Notes under the pieces: generated by a model
What the model saw: the letters and a program-made list of their open reading frames with translations, nothing else
What the model was told of the DNA's origin: nothing
Databases searched by the model: none
Made by a program: the position numbers and the translations under genes
Shown here: piece after piece, positions 57,455 through 64,000 of the stretch
Layout: each line of letters starts with the position of its first letter
How positions within the stretch are numbered: the stretch's first letter is position 1
Assembly (NCBI GenBank): GCA_019279435.1
Contig: JAAALK010000287.1
Span: forward strand, 15,252,162 to 15,316,161
From: Zizania palustris
Lineage: Eukaryota > Streptophyta > Magnoliopsida > Poales > Poaceae
Direction: 5' to 3'
Length of the DNA stretch: 64,000 nucleotides

Positions 57455-60400
57455 TTAATTCTTCTTTTCAGTATCATGTGAAGTTTCTCCCCTTGAAATG
57501 CACAAGTCTCTAAGTCTTGCTATCCCAATTCCATGAACACATCTTTCAAAATTAGATGTTGGGAGGGACTTAGTGAATAAATCTACGAGATTCTCACAAG
57601 ACTTAGTGTGCATTACCTTGATTTCATTCATTTTATGCAATTCATGAGCATAGAAGAACTTGGGGTTATATGCTTCGTCAAATTGCTCTTCACATATCCT
57701 GATTGTACCTATGCAACGCCAGCTGCATTATCTTCATAGATAATGGTGGGAGTGTTAACATGGTTCAGACCACGTGACTATTGGATGTGATGAACCATTC
57801 TTCTGAGCCAAGCACATTCCCATGAGGCTTCATACAAGGCTATTATCTCTGAGTGGTTCGTCGAAATTGATACAAGGCTTTGCTTTGATGATTTCTAGGA
57901 TATTGTAGTTCCACCACATAGGAAAACATAGCCAATCTATGATTTACCATTATGCGGATCTAACTGGTACCCAACATCTACAAATCCGATCAGACTTAGG
58001 TCCTGGTTCTTTCTGTAGAATAGGTCTAGATCCTTGCTTCCTTGCAAGTAGCGCGGAATGTCCTTAATGCCTTTCCAATGTTGTTTGGTAGGTTCTGCGC
58101 TATATCGTGCTAGTAGGTTTACCGCGAACGCAATGTCTAGCCTAGTGCAGTTAGCCAAGTACATTAGCACACCTACAATACTTAAGTATGGGAATTATGG
58201 TCCCAATACTTCCTCCCCCTCTTCTCTAGGCCTGTATGGATCTTGGTCTACTTGCAATGACCTACCGACCATAGGGGTTTTAGAAGGAAATGATTTGTCA
58301 AAACCAAACTGTTCTAACACTTTCTGATTGTACGTGGACTGATGTAATAAAATTCCATCAGTTGTATGCTCTAGTTGTAGGCCAAGACAAATTTTGGTTT
58401 TTCCTAAGTCTTTCATTTTGAACTCAGATTTCAAATATGAGCTTGCTTCCTCGATTTCTTCTTCAGTATCGATGATGTTCAGATCATCTACATACACGGA
58501 TATTATACAGAATCCATTCTAGGACCTCCGTATAAACACGCATGGGAAATCTTCACTATTCGTGTAGCTTCTCTTTCTAAGAAATTTACTCAAACGATTA
58601 TTCCACATTCTTCCTGATTGATTTAGACCATATAGCGACTTCTTCAGTTGTACACTATAAATTTGTTTGTTCCCTCCAACTTGCTTTGGTAGTGGTATTC
58701 CTTTAGGTACCTTCATATATATTTCAGAATCTAAATTTCCATATAGATATGCGGTCCCAACATCCATCAATTTCATTTTCAACTTCAAGTTGACTGCCAT
58801 TGAGATCAAAAATGTAAAGGTAATTCCTCCCATGACCGGGGAATAGGTTTCTTCATAATCTACTCTTGGCCGTTGAGTGAAACCTTGTGCAACCAATCGG
58901 GATTTGTACCTCACAATTTCATTTATTTCATTCCTCTTACAAACAAAGACCCACTTGTATCCTATTGGTTGGATGTGGGGATGTGTGGCATACTAGCCCA
59001 AAAACTCCTCTTTTATTCAAGGATAACAGTTCAACTCTTATTACCTTATGTCAGTCTTTCCAATCTGACCTTTTTCTACATTCAATGAGTGATGCAGGAT
59101 CAGGGTCATGATCTAAAATTGTGGCAATTGTGTTTGCGAAGTATGCATCCACGACTGTAGTCGCCCTATTCCAGGATTCTCCGGATTCTGCATAGTTTAT
59201 TGCTATTTCATCATGGGTTGTGCATTCAGGCGCTTCACTTACTTGCAATTCAGGAGCAAGTTCCTTTAGTTTACCAATGTCAATTTCAGCGCAGCATTCT
59301 CACTGGTTTCTCCCTGCAGGGGACATTCAGGCCCGATATGCCTACTTCTTGAGGTTCCATACCATTGCTAGGTCTCGTCTGGCTCCCCTTTTTTCTTTCG
59401 TTGGGGCAATTTTATGATTGGTTGTGGTAAGCCCTCATCTCCATTTTTAATCAGATGTCTCTGATTATTAGTGGAGTGAGGAGCCGGAGTCCTTGTCCTT
59501 TTGTTATTTTTAGGAGCTCCTAGGACAAGATTGGGTGTACCTTCATGTGGTACTTTGACCATCTCCAGTGCATTGCGTGCAGGCACATGCGACTTAGTAA
59601 CACTCTTCAGATCACAAAAATGGTTAGGCATATCATTTGCTAATTTCTGTAAATCGATGATTTTCTGTACTTCGCCATTTGCTTCATTAGTGCAAGGGTC
59701 GTGTGCTTCAATCTCTTCAACCTACCATATGATTTCCCGACATTTTTCATGCAAGGGTTCATTTCCTCCCCCCTAATGTCGAAAAATTATTTTCATCAAA
59801 AATGCAGTCAACGAAACCGTCTGTATACAAATTTCTTGTCGTGGGTTATAAATATTGTATTATGGATGTTGTCTCATAACCGACATAAATCCTAGTATTT
59901 CACAATGATCCCATGGTGGTTCGTTGTGGCGGCGGGATTGGAACATAAACCATGCACCCAAATTTATGTAAGTGAGCAATCTTCGGGGTCACTCCTTGTG
60001 CAAGTTGCATAGGCGAATGAATGTTGTATGCAAATGGTCTAAAATTGATGAGAGCTGCTGCATGAAGAACTGTATGTCCCCAACATGTACCAGATAAATT
60101 ACTATGTTAGAGCAAAGGTCTAGCAATAAATTTTATTCTTTTAATCAGCGCTTCGGCTAGTCCGTTTTGGGTGTGGATGTGCAGTACTGAGTGTTCAACT
60201 CTGATGCTAGTGCAATAATCATCGAATTCCTTATAAGTAAATTCACCAGCATTGTCCATTCTAATATACTTCACTCGATGATCAGGAAATGTGGTCCTGA
60301 TTTGTATGATCTGCGAGATCAACTTTGCGAAAGCATGATTTCTAGTGGATAATAGACATACATGCGACCACTTCGAGGATGCGTCTATTAATATGATGAA

Positions 60401-61100
60401 GTACCTAAAAGGGCCAGACAATGGTTGAATAGGACCGCAAATATCCCCCTAGATTCGGTCCTGGAATGGAGGGATTTCATTCTACCTTCAAGGTAGACGG
60501 TCTTATTATTAATTTCCTAGTGGTTCATGTAGGACACACAAAATCTTCATGATTCGGTAAATTTTTCACATTTATGCTATGAACTTGTGTGTTAGTAATT
60601 ATGTTTCTCGTCATTCAAAGACCAGGGTGACCTAATCTATCATGCCAAAGAGAGAACAATTCTGCACTGCGAAAAACAGTCTTCAAAGTGGTAAACACTG
60701 TGGGTGTTCTAATGCTAGTGTAGTATAGCCCGCTGCTCATGGAGGGAAGTTTTTCCAGTGTTCTTACTTCACTGTCACGCTTAGTGATGAGTAGAGGCTC
60801 TCTACCATCTTCTTCACTAGTTTCTACAAAGAAACTGTTAGCGCGAATGTCTTTGAAGCTTAAGAGATTTCTAGTAGATTCGAGGTACAATAGTGTTTCT
60901 TCAATGTGCAAAATTGTTCCCACTAGTAGCATGACTATAGCCTTTTCGGAGCCTACTATGCAATTATTGCTGCCAGTGATAGTCATAACCTTTCCAGCAT
61001 TCCTTCTAATGGCATGGAAGTATTGTTTCTCTCTTAAGATAGTGTTAGTGGTTCCGCTATCCACGATACACACTTCCTCCATCTTGGGCACCACACGAAC
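57455..61100 (-). pseudogene. pol: Copia pol of element F, many lesions
   Basis: Right to left: protease (CIVDSGTTNTIL, near 61065), GAG-pre-integrase (LWHDRLGHPG, near 60625), integrase core (LIDASSKWSHVCLL, RMDNAGEFTYKEF, HTQNGLAEALIKR; 60107-60421), reverse transcriptase (RLVAQGFTQRPRVDYEETYSP near 58890, YVDDLNIID near 58490) and RNase H remnants (58170-57455, with the ending SLPTSNFERCVHGIG). The blocks lie in different frames, separated by stops and indels. The spacing suggests that most of pol is present but heavily mutated. Not a coding gene now. Confidence 0.85.
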
Positions 61101-61276
61101 GATTCTATAATAAAGCAGTAAATACCCATATGTGCGAGGAGGAAAAGCAACAATGGTAAATAAACTACTTTAAATAAATACTGAAATAATGGGCTAACAA
61201 GAGTCTGCTCTTCTAGAGCTTACAAATCAAAATTCTAACTTTAATATCTAGCAATGATGACTAAAAGATGCTAATT

Positions 61277-62338
61277 CTAGATAGAGTTTGCGAAGAAGCC
61301 GGCCACTTCTGCTTCTATGGCTTTCAGTTCTGCATCTTCAACTATGGCTGCTTTTGTAGGCTCAATCTCCATCATAGGAACTTCATCTACCGAGAAATTG
61401 AGGAGAGCTTCACTAGGCATGGGAGGTGATGCATTCTCAACCATGGTGACATCCTCACTCATTGCAGTGGTGAGATGAGGTTTTGGCTACTTGCCCTTCT
61501 TATTTTCTTGGTATTCTTCCATGATGTGCTTGGGAGCCTTGCAAATTCGGGACCAATGGTCCCAAGCGTCGCATTTGAAGCACGTCTGGTCCTGCTCTCC
61601 ATAAGGCTTGATGATCCTCTTGGTTGTGTTGCCTTTATCATCACTAAGCTTGTTCTTAAATGCGATCTTCTTACCACCCATGCCTCGTTTCTTATGACAA
61701 AGCTTCCGCTCCTTGTTGGAACTAGCATTGACTACACGGTCACTACTCTTCCCTTGTGGCTGCGAAACGAAGTTTTTCTTTAGGACTTCGTCCTGAACTT
61801 CATTGAGCTACAGTACATCAATCAGTTCAGAATACTTCGTGTATTTTGATTGACGGTGGTTGCGGGTGGATTCAGCCGCATTCGGGTGGAAGGTAGAAAG
61901 AGTCTTTTCAATTTTCTCCTCATACGAGATCTCCTTTCCACAGAGGCTCAGAAGTGTGCATATCTTGTGCAGCGTGGAGTTAAACTCTCTAAGATACTTG
62001 AAGTCACAAAATCAGAGTCGGAGCCATTCTTGCTCTACGAGAGGCTTGATGATGTACTTGAGGCGCTCAAAACGGTCCTTCAGGGCGTCCCAGAGTGTAT
62101 TTGCATTGGTCATTGCCATGTACTCATCCTTCAGAGTGGGTTAGAGATGGTGCCGAAGAAAATGAAGTACCTAATCATTTTTCTCTAGCATGGGGGCAAG
62201 TGCATCCTTGTCCCCAAGACCAGTAGGAGCGCGGAGCTTCTTGGCTCCAAGTACAATCCAAATGTCTAATGCCTAGGTCAGATAGTTGCGGCGATCTACG
62301 CTCAGCTCCGCGAACTCCTTGGTCGTGATGCCGGTCAT
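61277..62338 (-). pseudogene. gag: Copia gag of element F, broken
   Basis: Begins MTGITTKEFAELSVDRRNYL at 62338 and soon meets a stop; gag sequence continues in changing frames to a zinc knuckle CFKCDAWDHWSRIC near 61570-61600 and an acidic tail ending at 61277. The middle is degraded. The assignment rests on the zinc knuckle, on the position directly upstream of pol and on the recognisable Copia gag start. Confidence 0.75.
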
Positions 62339-62420
62339 CTACATTCAATGATGCAAAAATTACTGCCAGTAATCTTGCAATTCATGGTAGATATAAAGAA
62401 AGAAAATATTACAAGTACTA

Positions 62421-62537
62421 ATTACTGTATTGAAGTGCAGAATCAATAAAAACAGTAATATTACTGTATTGAAGTGCAGAATCAATAAAAACAGTAATAT
62501 TACTGTATTGAAGTGCAGAATCAATAAAAACAGTAAT
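62421..62537. repeat. Three perfect 39-bp tandem repeats with palindromic junctions
   Basis: Units 62421-62459, 62460-62498 and 62499-62537. Each unit starts ATTACTGT and ends ACAGTAAT, so the unit ends are inverted copies and each junction reads ACAGTAATATTACTGT. It lies just 5' of gag of Copia F, where the lost leader or LTR would be. Confidence 0.93.
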
Positions 62538-62596
62538 ATTACAAAACTTATTGAGTAGCAACCTGACAGAGCGACAATCAACAAATTAAGAAACTA

Positions 62597-62808
62597 CTCC
62601 CTCTATTCCAACATATAAGCATTATTGATATTAGAAATTCGTATGAAAATATATGTACTTCTAGAGTACTACTTATCTCATCAATCTTACCCCTAAACAC
62701 CCTCTCACCTCAACCATTCCTCATTTAATGAGGGACACCATAGCATTTTCTCCTCAACCTTAACCTTTGCTAAACTAACTTAGGAATGATTGTTTTTGAA
62801 GGGAGGGG
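62597..62808. mobile_element. Possible Stowaway-like MITE, about 212 bp
   Basis: Starts CTCCCTCTATTCC after TA, close to the Stowaway terminus, and a weak inverted end (GAAGGGAGGGG followed by TA) lies at 62798-62810. The right terminus is poor, so the element may be truncated. Confidence 0.4.
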
Positions 62809-62810
62809 TA

Positions 62811-63191
62811 AGAAACAAAACTACACCCTGGTACATGACCCTTCTCATGTCCAGTTGAAATCATGCATGCCATGCTGATGCTGTCAGGCATCCATGAAAG
62901 TTTTCCAGAAATTACTCAATGGGATGTACTTCGACAGATGAAATGGGAGCAATTGTGGATGGGGAAGGGACATGGATGTGAAAGGACACGTAGTCCCATG
63001 TGGTATAAGGAATCAAACATTGGAGCAAGCTTTGTCCTTTTCTTCATGTTTCAGTGTCGCTAATCTATCAGGCATTGTACCACATTGAGATCATTCCATG
63101 TGCAATATACTGTTCTTGTCTTCCATGATCTGCATCCATCTTGCCGTGCCTTATTATCTTTGCCTTGCAGCTTTCCCCTTGAGCTACAATT
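62811..63191 (+). other. 5' flank of the gene at 63192
   Basis: No gene seen. TTGCCTTGCAG at 63160-63170 could be a splice acceptor of an intron in the 5' untranslated region, a common arrangement, but the donor is not identified. Confidence 0.4.
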
Positions 63192-63548
63192 ATGGCCTTG
63201 CAGGACACCGGCATTGGCAGCCGGACGGCCGGCTTCTTCCACTACCAGAGGCTGGAATGCCGGGATGATGGTGCCCGACCCCGGTGGCGGTGGCTGCCAA
63301 CTCTCAACGGTAAGGCGGCTTCCCCCTGTTTCTTCCATGTCAAGAAGTTCAAGTGGAGCAGGATCACTTCTGTCCTCCTGCCAAGGAAGGTGGCTGAGTT
63401 ATCCTCCAAGATCCGCCGTGTCGGCTCGACAATGGACGGCGACATCTGCCCGAAGATCATCTTCTCGTCGCAGTGGGGGCTTCCGGTGCTCTCCCGGCCA
63501 TTGCTGGCCCGTAGAAAGTGCAGGTATCACCACGGGAAGGGCTTCTGA
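63192..63548 (+). CDS. Conserved plant protein of unknown function, 118 aa
   Basis: Single open frame of 118 residues starting MALQDTGIGSRTAGFF, GC-rich with grass-like codon use and clearly denser than the flanks. The stretch KWSRITSVLLPRKVAELSSK followed by GDICPKIIFSSQWGLPVLSR resembles a small family of uncharacterised plant proteins I recall with QWGLPVLS near the C-terminus; this recognition is from memory of the family pattern. No signal peptide, membrane segment or catalytic motif is visible. The C-terminus is basic (ARRKCRYHHGKGF). It begins about 380 bp after a MITE-like repeat and 850 bp from Copia F. The start is the first ATG of the frame; an upstream noncoding exon is possible. 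Function unknown. Confidence 0.72.
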   Translation: MALQDTGIGSRTAGFFHYQRLECRDDGARPRWRWLPTLNGKAASPCFFHVKKFKWSRITSVLLPRKVAELSSKIRRVGSTMDGDICPKIIFSSQWGLPVLSRPLLARRKCRYHHGKGF

Positions 63549-64000
63549 GAACCATGGTTCTGTCCCCTCCTCAAGTGTGATCTCTGCTCATCTAGTGAGA
63601 TATTGGTGTTGTCTGGTGTACTAGTTGGCCATGCTAGGTTGAGTTGTTTGTTTTGCTCTCTGCATACTTGTGTCTGTCTGCCGTCGATCAGGATCTGGTC
63701 TTAGGCATGTTGCTAGATGACCATGATCATATCTTTTTGTGAAAATTCAGTATAATCCAATGGGTACAACTGATATGATGAAGTCTGAGCGGCACTGATG
63801 AGCATACATTGTTTTGGCTATGCCGTCTCCTGGTTGGCTGGTTTGTATGCAGTTTGGTTTGCTTAGTCACAACGAAGGCTCTGATTAGGTGAGCTCCACA
63901 CTTTGCTTTATTATTTCATTTCGTAGAGCGATTAACTCCATAGCAGAACAACCCTACTATAATATAATTATAATTTGAGAGAGCGGGAACAATGCTACTC
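63549..64000 (+). other. 3' flank of the 118-aa gene
   Basis: T-rich DNA consistent with a 3' untranslated region near the gene, then AT-rich intergenic sequence to the window edge. No further gene seen. Confidence 0.5.

Larger units (their letters stand above)
57037..62338 (-). mobile_element. Copia element F, decayed, 5' LTR missing
   Basis: Minus-strand remnant with a short 3' LTR, polypurine tract, pol and gag in Copia order. Upstream of the gag start (62338) there is neither a primer site nor a matching LTR, so the 5' end is lost. Its short LTR (176 bp) and protein sequence set it clearly apart from the SIRE-type elements A, B and D. Confidence 0.82.

Overview
This is nuclear DNA of a flowering plant, almost certainly a grass. 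The evidence is spliced genes with GT-AG introns, long methylation-prone LTR retrotransposons of grass type, grass-style Helitron ends, hAT and Stowaway-like MITEs, and GC-rich 5' gene ends. There are no bacterial operons, CRISPR arrays or phage genes. Roughly the first two thirds of the window is a nest of LTR retrotransposons; only two host genes look intact.

Layout. (1) Positions 1-6490 hold the 3' part of a SIRE-type Copia element (A, minus strand): its 3' LTR, a noncoding spacer and a pol that is open except for one frameshift. It runs into a gap of exactly 1000 N (6491-7490). (2) Positions 7491-40417 are a second, related Copia element (B, minus strand) split by two younger insertions. 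The first is a chromodomain Gypsy element at 11592-24726 (plus strand, target duplication CGAGC), which itself carries a Copia solo LTR (20845-22490) in its 3' LTR. The second is a complete but inactivated SIRE-type Copia element (D, 25563-36759, minus strand, target duplication ACCTG). Removing both insertions lets the gag of B read across the breaks. (3) Positions 40491-44524 are a Helitron (minus strand) carrying a captured, broken pentatricopeptide-repeat (PPR) gene, which is interrupted by a 1276-bp solo LTR (target duplication ATCTC). (4) Positions 44525-50091 are intergenic, with a hAT MITE, a second small Helitron and an LTR-like repeat. (5) Positions 50092-52753 hold an eight-exon gene for a METTL18/HPM1-type protein-histidine methyltransferase. 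(6) Positions 52982-56857 are a gag-only Copia element (E, plus strand), about 230 bp after that gene, whose 5' LTR is swollen by a hAT-like insertion, a tandem duplication and a nested hAT element. (7) Positions 57037-62338 are a decayed, 5'-truncated Copia element (F, minus strand). (8) Positions 63192-63548 hold a short single-exon gene for a conserved plant protein of unknown function.

Relative ages follow from nesting: B is older than the Gypsy element and D, and the Gypsy element is older than its solo LTR. Both D and the Gypsy element have closely similar LTR pairs yet broken coding regions. I see no new multi-gene system. The most informative signals are the precise nested boundaries, the gene-carrying Helitron, the Gypsy element that lacks its integrase core and polypurine tract, the gag/pol frame arrangement shared by three Copia copies, and palindromic word arrays in several LTRs.
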